Positions 26,047 to 36,400 of a DNA stretch of 64,000 nt are shown piece after piece. The position numbers and the translations under genes were made by a program. The first letter of the stretch is position 1, and the number at the start of each line of letters is the position of its first letter. The stretch comes from a virus. Location: positions 1 through 64,000 of the IMG/VR virus record IMGVR_UViG_3300025655_003289; one strand, 5' to 3'. Below the pieces are notes generated by a model that saw nothing but the letters and a program-made list of their open reading frames with translations, made no database searches and had not been told where the DNA came from.

Positions 26047-26945
26047 TGGGGTTAATAACAGATAATCAAGAAACATATTACACTGGCTCAGATTTCGGAG
26101 GTTACAGATATATCCCACTAGAGGATGTTGTAAATAACTTCATGTTCTCTTATGTTGGTGAAGGAAAGATAATTGGTAGGGCAAGTAGAAGAGACGTTGT
26201 GTTTCATGTTAAGAGAGCTATGCAAGAGTTTGCTTATGATGTAACAAAGGTTGAGAAGATACAGGAATTTGATGTTCCTGTAACGCTGTCTATACCAATG
26301 CCTCAAGACTATGTTAATTATGTTTCAATATCTTACGTTGATAATGCTGGGGTTGAGCATCCAATACCAAGGGCTAGGATAACATCCGCTCCGTCAGAGG
26401 CTATTGTTCAGGATAGTGATGGAAACTATACTTACGATGGAAGTGGTAATTTAGTTACTGCAACTCCAGAAACTATAACAAGATTCAATGCATCTCAAGT
26501 AAACGCATTGGCAAGCTCTCAAACTAATGATGATTATTTCTATAACACAAACTTCTCCGATGAGACCATGATTGGAACTGGAGGACGCTATGGAATTGAT
26601 CCAGAATTAGCTAACAGGAATGGACTATTTATTATAGACGAGCTTAACGGAAAGATAAACTTCAGTAGTAACCTAGTTAATACAACTGTTACTATAAAGT
26701 ATATATCTGATAGTCTTGGTGATGATAGTGAAATGAGGGTTCATAAGTTTGCAGAAGAAGCCATTTACAAGCACGTAGCTTACGCTATTTTGTCTTCAAT
26801 GTCTAACATACCAGAGTATGTTGTAAATCGCTTTAAAAGGGAGCGTAGAGGTGCTATGAGGCAGGCTAAGTTAAGACTATATGACTTAAAGATGGCTGAG
26901 ATGACAAACTTAATGAGGAATAAGTCTAAGCAAATTAAACATTAA
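26046..26945 (+). CDS. Tail connector/ring protein candidate (299 aa)
   Basis: Contains YIPLEDVVNNFMFSYVG, RRDVVFHVKRAMQEFAYDV and VTLSIPMPQDYVNYVSISYV, a pattern seen in P22 gp4-like and other connector proteins of podovirus-like phages. Ends with a basic helix (RRGAMRQAKLRLYDLKMAEM). Overlaps the previous gene by 1 base, so the two probably act together under the portal. Confidence 0.66.
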   Translation: MGLITDNQETYYTGSDFGGYRYIPLEDVVNNFMFSYVGEGKIIGRASRRDVVFHVKRAMQEFAYDVTKVEKIQEFDVPVTLSIPMPQDYVNYVSISYVDNAGVEHPIPRARITSAPSEAIVQDSDGNYTYDGSGNLVTATPETITRFNASQVNALASSQTNDDYFYNTNFSDETMIGTGGRYGIDPELANRNGLFIIDELNGKINFSSNLVNTTVTIKYISDSLGDDSEMRVHKFAEEAIYKHVAYAILSSMSNIPEYVVNRFKRERRGAMRQAKLRLYDLKMAEMTNLMRNKSKQIKH

Positions 26946-26949
26946 TTAA

Positions 26950-29835
26950 ATGCCAGAGATTAAGAATACTTTCCTTGCTGGTAAGATGAATAAGGATAGG
27001 GATTTGAGATTAGTTCCTGAAGGGGAATATCTTGAAGCCCTTAATATTCAAATAACCAAGTCTGAAGCAAACGATGTTGGAGTTATACAGAACATAGTTG
27101 GTAATCAATTGGCTCACACGTCATTAGGGTTAGCCTCTGGTTATGAAGTTATAGGGTCTTTCTTTGACGAAAGAAATAATAGAATTTTTTGGTTTGTAAC
27201 AAACGACACAAATAATTATATATACCTATGGAATGTTGGAGGAGCTAATGCTACCGCTATAGTATCTGGAATATTCCTTAACTTTAATAAAAATAATAAA
27301 ATAACAGGCGTTAATCTTCTTGAGGATTTATTATTTTGGACTGATAATAGAAATCAACCTAGGAGGATAAATGTAGTTACAGCTATAGGAAACAATAGTT
27401 ATTATAATTCTGAAGCTAAAATTAGCGTGGCTAGAATAGCCCCTTGGAAAGCTCCGACAATTATAAATACATATCACGATACTTCTATTCAGTCTAGGTT
27501 GATGGAGGAAGAGTTTGTAAGATTTGCTTATAGATATAAATTTTCAAACAACGAATATTCTATTATATCTCCATTTTCTCAAATTGTTTTTGAATTAGGA
27601 AATGAATCAACATCAACAAATGTAATAAGTCAATCAGATGAAAATAGAATATTTCAATCTTCTGAAAACTTTAAATTTATAAATAGAATAAATAAAGTAG
27701 ATCTTGGAATACACGTTTTTTCTCAAAACCCAATCTCAGATTACGAAATAGTATCAGTAGAAATATTATACAAAGAATCCGATTCAACAGCTGTTAGAGT
27801 TGTTGACACTGTAAAACTTACAGATGGATTGTCTTCTGATACGTATACATATACGTACAGATCTACACCTCCAAAATCAACGCTCCCTGAAGATCAAATA
27901 ACTAGAGCTTTTGACAATGTGCCTATTAAGGCATTAGCTCAGGAGGTAGCTGGTAATAGAGTTATTTATGGCAACTTTACTCAAAATTATGAAGTTCCAA
28001 CTTTATTTTATTCAGTTTATTCATCTATAAAAAATGATTCAAAATATCCTCATCATTCTGTTAAACAAAGAAGAGATTATGAGGTTGGGATTGTTTTAGC
28101 TGATAAATACGGAAGAACATCTCCTGTTATATTATCTAATTCATCTAGGGTAACTTCAGTCGCAAAGAATGAAAATTTTGATTCATTATCATGGCCTGGA
28201 GATAGCTTAAAGATAATATTCACAGCTAATGCTGTTGGAGGTGATTTATATAATCCTAATAGCGCAACAGATGATTTAGGATGGTATTCTTATCGCGTTG
28301 TTGTTAAACAAGTGGAACAGGAATACTATAACGTATATAATCCAGGAATAACAAGAGGGTATTTAACAATATATAATGATAATATAAATAAAGTACCTAG
28401 AAACACAAGTGACTCAATAGACTCTGACGATTTATATCCAACAGATGTTAGATTATATCCTAAGCTTATAAATTATTCAAGCGGAAGTATTGCTCAGGCT
28501 ATATTACAAAAAAATTCAAATGAAGGTTTGTATAATATAGAATCAATAGGGACTGCAGATGCATTTGACTTGTATGATGCTGATACAGTTGATAAATCGC
28601 TTGGTTTTTATGAACAAAGAAAATTTCACTTACTTGGAAAGCTAGAAGAAGGTATAATTGGTAATAATCAAAATACTCCATTCAATGGCGTATTATCTGT
28701 TTTTGAAACAGAACCATTTAGATCTACTTTAGATATATACTATGAAACATCAACAAGTGGGTTGATTCATGAGTTAAATGCCTCTCAAAATATAAACATA
28801 TCAAACGTACTTGTTGAGCCAGAGGGTTATGGTTCTGGTGTAGAAGGAGCTTTAACTGTAAAAGAATCTACACCAATAGGAAGCTACATTGCTAGATTAA
28901 GAGGAATAGATCAAAGTTCAGGATTAGATGTTGATGGAACTACTTTTGCATTAACAAGTTCTACAGGTCAATTCGCTATAGAAAAAGACCCTTTAGATGG
29001 CTATTACAAGATAAAAACATTGGTTTCATTCGTTGCTGGACTAAGCGGACCATACAATCTTAACATAACCCCTTCGTTTGGAGGCTCTAGTTTTCAACAA
29101 GACACAAGTACCGTCACTATAACCCATTCAACTCCGACGATAACTCAAATGGGGTCCATTTCGATAGCTAAAGATTTTTACTCCGTTAGCACTGCCCCAC
29201 ACACAGTATTTACATTGAGTGTAACAAATGGATCTTCTACAACTGGAATAAATAGATATTTCGGAATAAGTTCTTCAGATATAACATATCAAGAGTATCA
29301 CGATGGAGTTCTTCAGACATCTGCATTTATTTTTGGATATACATATTCTAATGGTCAAGTATTTTTAAATGCTGTATCAGGAACTACAACACATTCCGGA
29401 AAATACATAACCGTAAAATTAACATTAACAAATGGAGGTTTAACAACAACTTCTGAAGGGATAATATATATAAGTAACACTACTGGTGGAGGAAGTGGAT
29501 TAACCGCAATAAATATGAAATACGACCTAAATGCGTCAGAGTACCTATATGCAAATACCCCGTCCGGGGGAGACTCCACTAGAGCAGCTTGTCCTAATTT
29601 ATCCCTATTCCCTTATCAGGGTGACCTTTACGTTGACGCAGGAGTAGCAATAACAAGCGGACCACAATTATATGGAACTTCAGACGGAAAAAAGCTCGCC
29701 TCAAGCGGCTGGTATATAGAATCTAATGGTAATACAGCTGGCAAATGGCTTAAAGTTCAATCCGGAACAGATGCTGATGGAAAAATAACTTATATAGGAT
29801 ATTGGGATATTTTACCAACTACTTGTACTACATAA
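26950..29835 (+). CDS. Tail stabilisation/muzzle-like protein, N-terminal part with Ig-like insert (961 aa)
   Basis: The first 560 residues begin NTFLAGKMNKDRDLRLVP and EGEYLEALNIQ, a signature of P22 gp10-like stabilisation or crAss muzzle proteins, with beta-propeller-like blades (WFVTNDTNNYIYLWNV). After FETEPFRSTLDIYYETSTSG (about 585-605) the sequence changes to cadherin/Ig-like strands (about 610-860) and a small Cys-containing C-terminal domain. The next gene starts one base after the stop and resembles the missing C-terminal propeller, so the two may be a split form of one protein. Confidence 0.72.
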   Translation: MPEIKNTFLAGKMNKDRDLRLVPEGEYLEALNIQITKSEANDVGVIQNIVGNQLAHTSLGLASGYEVIGSFFDERNNRIFWFVTNDTNNYIYLWNVGGANATAIVSGIFLNFNKNNKITGVNLLEDLLFWTDNRNQPRRINVVTAIGNNSYYNSEAKISVARIAPWKAPTIINTYHDTSIQSRLMEEEFVRFAYRYKFSNNEYSIISPFSQIVFELGNESTSTNVISQSDENRIFQSSENFKFINRINKVDLGIHVFSQNPISDYEIVSVEILYKESDSTAVRVVDTVKLTDGLSSDTYTYTYRSTPPKSTLPEDQITRAFDNVPIKALAQEVAGNRVIYGNFTQNYEVPTLFYSVYSSIKNDSKYPHHSVKQRRDYEVGIVLADKYGRTSPVILSNSSRVTSVAKNENFDSLSWPGDSLKIIFTANAVGGDLYNPNSATDDLGWYSYRVVVKQVEQEYYNVYNPGITRGYLTIYNDNINKVPRNTSDSIDSDDLYPTDVRLYPKLINYSSGSIAQAILQKNSNEGLYNIESIGTADAFDLYDADTVDKSLGFYEQRKFHLLGKLEEGIIGNNQNTPFNGVLSVFETEPFRSTLDIYYETSTSGLIHELNASQNINISNVLVEPEGYGSGVEGALTVKESTPIGSYIARLRGIDQSSGLDVDGTTFALTSSTGQFAIEKDPLDGYYKIKTLVSFVAGLSGPYNLNITPSFGGSSFQQDTSTVTITHSTPTITQMGSISIAKDFYSVSTAPHTVFTLSVTNGSSTTGINRYFGISSSDITYQEYHDGVLQTSAFIFGYTYSNGQVFLNAVSGTTTHSGKYITVKLTLTNGGLTTTSEGIIYISNTTGGGSGLTAINMKYDLNASEYLYANTPSGGDSTRAACPNLSLFPYQGDLYVDAGVAITSGPQLYGTSDGKKLASSGWYIESNGNTAGKWLKVQSGTDADGKITYIGYWDILPTTCTT

Positions 29836-29836
29836 T

Positions 29837-31057
29837 ATGGCAAAGATAATTCAAGTACAATACTACAATACAATCATAGTCAAGCCAGACGGAACGAATG
29901 GTAATTGGCATATAGAAGAGTCTAGGATTAAAGGGGCTTATAACGCTAAATCTATGGATTATGGCGTTAGGGCTCATATTGTAGATGAAAATTACGATGT
30001 TCAAAATAGGACGAATAGCCTTATATACTCAGGTATATACAACAACAGAACTGGAGTAAACAATACAAATCAATTCCCAATAGACAAGCCTATAACGCTG
30101 TCTGTAGATATACAGCAAGGATCCATACAAAAATTATTCGCTGAAGATCAGATACTTAATATATTCCAAGAGGAGAAAGTTAGATATGTTCCAATTGATA
30201 AGGATATAATATATACAGCCGAAGGAGTTCCAATATCAACATCAACAAACGTATTTTTAGGCGATATAGTATCTTATGGAACTAACTATGGAATTGGAAA
30301 GAATCCAGAGAGCTTTAGTTATTATGCTGGAAGAAAATATTTCGTAGACAAACCAAAAGGGGCTGTATTGAGGTTATCTAGAGATGGCATAACTGAAATA
30401 TCAAACTACGGGATGCGTAGCTTCTTTAGAGACAACCTATCTGGTTCAAGTGAAATACATACTGCATGGGACGTACACAACAAAGAATTGGTTTTAACAT
30501 GCATAAAGCCATCTGACAGCTTCACCATTTCATTTGATGAGTCTGTTAATGGATGGGTTTCATTCTACAGCTATATACCACAAGGATTCTCTGGAAGTTT
30601 AGATGGTAATTTCTATACATTCAAAAACAACAATATATACGAGCATTATTCAAATCCAGAAAGCTACAATAATTTCTACGGAACCTCTTATAGTTCTGTA
30701 GTTGATTTTGTATTTAACAGCCAGCCTTCAGTAAATAAAAACTTTTATACTATAAATTATGAAGGAACAGATTCGTGGAATATAACTAATATAATAACGG
30801 ATTCAGATTCAGCTGAGAATATACCGGCTTATAATATAAGTAACCAAGACTTAATAATATCTGGATTCCAAAAAATACATAATAAATACTATTCCAACAT
30901 AATGAACTCTACAACGTCTAATCCAAATGAGGTTGTATTTGGAGCTGAGATGTCTGGAATAAAAGGATTCTTTGCATCAATGAAGATACAAACATCGTCC
31001 ACATCCTACAAAGAATTATTTTCAGTATCAACAAATTACAATATAAATACTTACTAA
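29837..31057 (+). CDS. Tail stabilisation/muzzle-like protein, C-terminal part (406 aa)
   Basis: Starts with a mixed strand region (YNTIIVKPDGTNGNWHIEE, then MDYGVRAHIVDENYDV) and LIYSGIYNNRTGVNNTNQFP, then IFQEEKVRYVPIDKDIIYT and VLRLSRDGITEISNYGM. In similar proteins these follow the ETSTSG region of the preceding protein. It is beta-rich and probably forms the distal tail ring or plug. No signal peptide or enzyme motif. Confidence 0.66.
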   Translation: MAKIIQVQYYNTIIVKPDGTNGNWHIEESRIKGAYNAKSMDYGVRAHIVDENYDVQNRTNSLIYSGIYNNRTGVNNTNQFPIDKPITLSVDIQQGSIQKLFAEDQILNIFQEEKVRYVPIDKDIIYTAEGVPISTSTNVFLGDIVSYGTNYGIGKNPESFSYYAGRKYFVDKPKGAVLRLSRDGITEISNYGMRSFFRDNLSGSSEIHTAWDVHNKELVLTCIKPSDSFTISFDESVNGWVSFYSYIPQGFSGSLDGNFYTFKNNNIYEHYSNPESYNNFYGTSYSSVVDFVFNSQPSVNKNFYTINYEGTDSWNITNIITDSDSAENIPAYNISNQDLIISGFQKIHNKYYSNIMNSTTSNPNEVVFGAEMSGIKGFFASMKIQTSSTSYKELFSVSTNYNINTY

Positions 31058-31058
31058 T

Positions 31059-31997
31059 ATGAACGAGGCAATAATAGAGTTTCTGTTTGGCTCTGGAGAG
31101 TATCAAAAAGCCATAGCTCCATTAGTAGTCGCTGGTATAGCCCAGGGAGTTTCTAGCCTTATAGGTGCTTTTAGTGCTGGGAAGCAAAAGAGAGAAGCTA
31201 GAAGAGCCGCTAGGCAATATGAGGCTGACTTAAAAAGACTTGAGGCTAATAGGCAAGAGATAATAGATCCATACGCTGGAGTAACTGATTTAAGCTCCAT
31301 GATAAGGAATCCGTATGCAAATCTTCAAGTGGCAACTCAAGCAGCTCAAATGCAAGCCGAACAAACAGATATTGGGTTAGCATCGACATTAGATGTTCTA
31401 AGAGCTACTGGAACTGGGGCGGGAGGAGCTACAGCTCTTGCGAGGGAAGCTGCCGCTAGCAAGCAAGGAATATCTGCAAGCATAGAGGCTCAAGAGGTTA
31501 AAAATGCTCAATTAAGGGCTCAAGGAGAGCAAGCAATGCAACAAGCTAGGATGTCTGAGGCTATACGACAACAGCAAGCCGATGTTTCTGGCCAAATGTT
31601 TGTTTACGGACAAAGAGAGCAAAGGGAATTGGCTCAATTAGAGAGAACCGCATCCCTGGGAGAGCAATATAGAGCTCAGGAGGCTCAAGCAAGAACTCAA
31701 CAGAACCAAGCGTTAGGACAATTAATAGGAACAGCAGCCAGTTTTGGAGCTCAGGCTCTAGGAGGCGCGTTTAAGGGTTCTGCTGTATCGCAAACATCTG
31801 GAGGATCTTTAGGTTATTCTCCTTCATATCAAAATGCGCTTTCAAATCCATCAGCAACACTTGGAAATTTCTCAAGCATTACAGATATGCAAATTCCTTA
31901 TTCTACTCAATTTGGAATAAATAATTTCACAAGTAAATATTCCAACCCATTAAGCGCATTCGGAGCTTCATCTCAGTTTTTAAATACAGTTGATTAG
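31059..31997 (+). CDS. Internal virion protein (gp14-like), 312 aa
   Basis: Hydrophobic N-terminus (about 18-40: APLVVAGIAQGVSSLIGAF), then a long Ala/Gln-rich helix (about 45-240: QAAQMQAEQTDIG, then QRELAQLERTASLGEQ) and a Gly/Ser tail. This is the look of podovirus internal-core or ejected proteins, which insert in the membrane at infection. Follows the muzzle-like pair. Confidence 0.68.
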   Translation: MNEAIIEFLFGSGEYQKAIAPLVVAGIAQGVSSLIGAFSAGKQKREARRAARQYEADLKRLEANRQEIIDPYAGVTDLSSMIRNPYANLQVATQAAQMQAEQTDIGLASTLDVLRATGTGAGGATALAREAAASKQGISASIEAQEVKNAQLRAQGEQAMQQARMSEAIRQQQADVSGQMFVYGQREQRELAQLERTASLGEQYRAQEAQARTQQNQALGQLIGTAASFGAQALGGAFKGSAVSQTSGGSLGYSPSYQNALSNPSATLGNFSSITDMQIPYSTQFGINNFTSKYSNPLSAFGASSQFLNTVD

Positions 31998-31999
31998 AC

Positions 32000-33385
32000 A
32001 TGAGTTATACGAATCCACAAATATTTACATCGGACCCAACCGCATTCTCTAAAGGGTTTGAGGCTTCATTTCAAAAGTTTCAAGACGCATTCGAAGCCGA
32101 AAGAAAAGAGAAAGAGAGAATAGCTAAAGAGAAAGATGAGGCTCTAGCGCAAGCATACAATGCATCAGATATAAGTGATGTAGTAGGCCTAGATACAAGG
32201 ATAATGGATGGTATCCAAAAATCTATGGACGCTATTATAGATAGAGGAGATTTTGCCAACGCAAGCGCTTCAGAACAAGCTAAAATGTTGAGAAAGGTCT
32301 CTTCTATAAAAAATACCGTGTCTAGACTTGGTGATTTGGCGTCTATAGACCCAAATGATTGGGATTCCAGGAACTCCGATAAACTAACAGAGCTAAAAAA
32401 CGCAATGCTTAAAGGAGATAAAAGCATTCGTATAGAAGGAACTGGTTTGGACTTGAAAATAGTTGGTGACTTTGGAGAGGTGTCTTTAGACGAGTTGTCA
32501 TCGGCAAAATTCATGAAGAAAAGTGATTATTCTCCTGATTATGACGCTATAAATTCTCAATTTAGGAAAAATGCAGACGAATATCTTAAGCTAGCTGTTC
32601 AAACTGGAACATCTTTGGAGGATGTAAAATCAGCGTTAAAAATGCAATTCACTGGATTACTGCAAAATGAAAGTGACCCAGAGTTGTTAAGCTATCTTTT
32701 TAGCAACAATCTATCAAACGACACAAAGCTATTGGCAAAAGGGAGGTATTATGGAGATCCTGAGGTAACTAAAAATATGTCTTCAAAAGAAGCTTCTGAA
32801 TTTTACAACAGGCAATTTACGTTAATGGCAGACGAATTAGCGGACAAAGCAATTAAGTCTGTATTTGACTACTCTCCATTTGCGAAATACTATCAAGATC
32901 AAATCAATATTAAAGAGCAAGAATTAGCGCTAGAGCAATACAAGGCCACTACTCAAAGAATGTCAGCCTCAAAAGAAAATCAAAAAAGCGTTACCGAGAG
33001 AAACTGGCAAATAACCAGGGACTCTTCAGAAAAAGCATTGTCAATGACAGATCAAGTTCAATGGTTCAGAGACTTGTCTTCTATGGCTTTAGATAAAAAA
33101 ACAAGTCCATCATCAGATACTGAATTATTTAGGCTGCTGCAAGTAGCAAATTATAGTATAGAGTCGCCTATAAAAGATGAAGAGACTGGAAATATAATAG
33201 GATATACTATAACTCCAAAAGCAGGAGCTTTAGGAAAGAAAGAATCCCTCATACTTGGAAGGGGTGAATCTTCATTAAGAGCAACATTAAAAAATCTATT
33301 CCAGTCAAACATAAACAGCGCTATATCCTTTTCAAGAGATGTTAATACTCCTTCAACTGGAACTGGAGAACTAGATGGTTTATAA
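32000..33385 (+). CDS. Internal/ejected virion protein candidate (461 aa)
   Basis: Mostly helical and charged, beginning NPQIFTSDPTAFSKGFEASF with a Lys/Glu helix (about 35-55). No enzyme motif is visible. It lies between the gp14-like protein and the giant protein; such proteins are packaged and delivered with DNA in podoviruses. Cargo or core role inferred from position. Confidence 0.6.
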   Translation: MSYTNPQIFTSDPTAFSKGFEASFQKFQDAFEAERKEKERIAKEKDEALAQAYNASDISDVVGLDTRIMDGIQKSMDAIIDRGDFANASASEQAKMLRKVSSIKNTVSRLGDLASIDPNDWDSRNSDKLTELKNAMLKGDKSIRIEGTGLDLKIVGDFGEVSLDELSSAKFMKKSDYSPDYDAINSQFRKNADEYLKLAVQTGTSLEDVKSALKMQFTGLLQNESDPELLSYLFSNNLSNDTKLLAKGRYYGDPEVTKNMSSKEASEFYNRQFTLMADELADKAIKSVFDYSPFAKYYQDQINIKEQELALEQYKATTQRMSASKENQKSVTERNWQITRDSSEKALSMTDQVQWFRDLSSMALDKKTSPSSDTELFRLLQVANYSIESPIKDEETGNIIGYTITPKAGALGKKESLILGRGESSLRATLKNLFQSNINSAISFSRDVNTPSTGTGELDGL

Positions 33386-33407
33386 ACAAAACTATATTTA
33401 ACTGATA

Positions 33408-36400
33408 ATGGAAAAATTATATCAAGCTCTCTACTCTAGTGGAAAGTATACAAAATCATTTGATGAATTTAAGACTCAGTTCGGAACTGAAGAAGGAGCC
33501 AAAAAATTATATTCAGCACTAAACTCAAAAGGCTCATATACAAAATCATTTGATGATTTTAAAACTCAATTTGGATTTGAATTTAAAGGAGCATTAGTTG
33601 ATCAAGAACCTACAGCTGCAGAATCAAAAACTGAACAACCTTCTTTTGAAGATCAGTATGCTGCAATGTCAGAGGAAATGATGAAACAATATACGCCTCA
33701 ACAAGCAAAGACAGAGCCACAGGATGCGGGTGCGACTGTGGAAGAGGGTGTAGCACCCGGTACGGAATTATCATCGGGAGATGGTTCTTCGGATTCTCAA
33801 GAGGAATACGTTGATTCCGACACAGCTATAGCTGATTTTTATATAAAAGACGGGAAGAAAATACCATTAACAGCTGAAGAGTATAAAGATATTAGTTTTA
33901 TTAGCAAGGACTTTGATTACACTCTTGGTGATTCCTATATAATAAAAGGTCCTGGTCTAGGTGAAAATGGAGTTTCGTATAATAAGAAGGAGATTATTGA
34001 GGCGGCTAATCAGTACAATATGTCTCCATCAGCTTATTTACAAAGCTTTATTAATAACCCGAAGTATGGCGTCAGTGTAAAACAAGGTGGTCAGACGGGT
34101 GGATTAGAAGTTCCAGAGACTGTCATAAGTGCAAAAGCTCCAGAGATTACTAGATCCGAGACATACACAGAGTATGTGGACACCCCGAAAGGAACAATCC
34201 CAGTAGAAAGAACGAAGACTGTATCTGTAAATGATGAGGTTGAAAAATACAAGAACGATGTATTAGACCCAATTGATAATGAAATAAGAAGGAAGCAGGA
34301 CGAGATAAACTCACTGCTCACTGATGCTTATGAATCTCAAAACGAGTCTGAATCTAAAAAAATACAAGGAAAGATAGATGAGCTATATGTCGAAAAAGAA
34401 TCTCTAAATCAAAAGAGAGAAAAAGAGATTGGATATTTCATGAGGAATTATAGCGAGGTTGAGCAAAAAGTTGTAAGCAATCTCCTTATGTCTGATACTC
34501 AATCCAACATCGACAAAGCTCTTGGATTAAAATCTAAGTTAGACTTAAAAAGAAAGGCGTTAAGCGACTTTAGAGATGACAATAATATAGAGTTGCTCGT
34601 TGGACAACTTAAAGGTTTTGACAGTCAACTTCTTGATATAGAGAAAAAAATAAAGTCAGCAACAAGCGAGTCTGAAGCTAGAGTTTTGCTTGGTGAGTTT
34701 ATGGATATATACAAGTCCCCAGCTTACGAAAATCTATATAACAAGCTTAGCACAATAGGCAGGGTAAGGGATGAGTTGATAAAAGACAACACGGAGTTAA
34801 TGTCTATGACTGACGATGTTAATCTTGAAGAAAACATCAAAAAAGCTGCTGCTACAGATTATAAAAAGTCATCAATGGCACTTAGAGATGTTGATAGGTT
34901 TCTAGGAAAAACTATGATTGGCTTGTCTGTTATAACGCCTTTTGTTAGTACAGAAGAAAAGGATAAATTAGAAGCTGAAATAACAGCTGCATTCGACGAG
35001 AGATGGAAGAATGTGGCTCAACCATTAAACCTAGATGATTTTAAGTCTGGGAAGGTGTCTTTTGGAGATTATATTGGAGAGGTTCTCGCTTCTAACGCCG
35101 CATCTACTGTAGGTAGTGTCATGATGTACGCTTTACCAGGCGGTCAGGTTATAGCCCCAACTATATTCGGGTTATCACAGGCTGGTCAAAAGAAATCAGA
35201 CTTAAAGTACTACAACAGAATGATAGATGCTCAAATGGAGCAACTAAAAAAGTCTCTAGAAAATCCAGACAACAAAGATAATCAAGATGAAATAATATCT
35301 GAAATAGATAAGCTAGAGCAGTTGAAATACACGGATAACGACATATTCTATTCTGCTGTAATGAGTGGCGTTATTGAGGGTGGGATAACTAGACTTGCTG
35401 GAGCTTTAGGTACTGGGCAGTTAAAAATCCCTGGAGCAGGTAGGCTATTCGAGGGAACTAAAATAGGGAAGGCGTTTTATGACCCCAGTAAATTAAAGCT
35501 TCTTAAAAAGGGTGGTGGAATGACTCTTGGAGAGCTTTCTGAAGAATACCCAATTGCATATCTAGACAAGACTCTTGTGGATAATTTGTGGCTGGGTCAA
35601 GGAAGGAGTGCTAGTAAAATATGGCAAGATATATCAGACATAACCACATGGGATATGACTGCCAATATATTGATAAACTCAGGAGGAAGCGGTCTTGCTT
35701 TTGGTTCTATATCAGCAATGTCTCCATTGGTTAATAACGCCAGAGAGAACGCAAGGAGAAGAGAGCAGTTTGGTAAGTTAATGAACTATAAGAATATCTT
35801 AAATGATAGAAGCTTAGATTATGGTCAAAGGATGGAGGCGGATAAGGAGTACAAAAAACTACTTGCCGAGATTTCCATAAACGAACAAAATGCATGGGCT
35901 AGAATGCTTTCTTTAAGTAGTGAGGAGTTTCAAGAAGTTTATGATTTGACTTACAAAAAAGCTCAAGTAAAAAACAAAGTAGCTGAGTTAACAAGAAAGC
36001 AGATAACGCAAGGGGACAAGGTTCAAAATAAAAATGTACAGTCAATATTAACTGACTTAGATAATGAGTATAGGGGATATGATGATAGGATAAGTGAATT
36101 AATTGACCAAAAAGATGGGGATCTAAAGGCAAAGGATTTCCTCTATATGGCTAATTATCAAGCTGCTTTAGGTGTTTCAAAGGCAAAGTCCGGCAGAAAT
36201 TTCTTCAAAATGGGGGACGCATACATGGATCTTGTTAATGCAGCAAATGATGTTCAGTTAAAAATTGAGAGAGGTGAGCAAGTCGATCAAAATGAAATAA
36301 ATAATATTGCTGAGCAACTCGCATCTAGATTAGAGAATGACAATATGTTTATGAATGTCCCTGAAAAATCCAGGATAAATTTCATAGAGAGCATAAGAAA

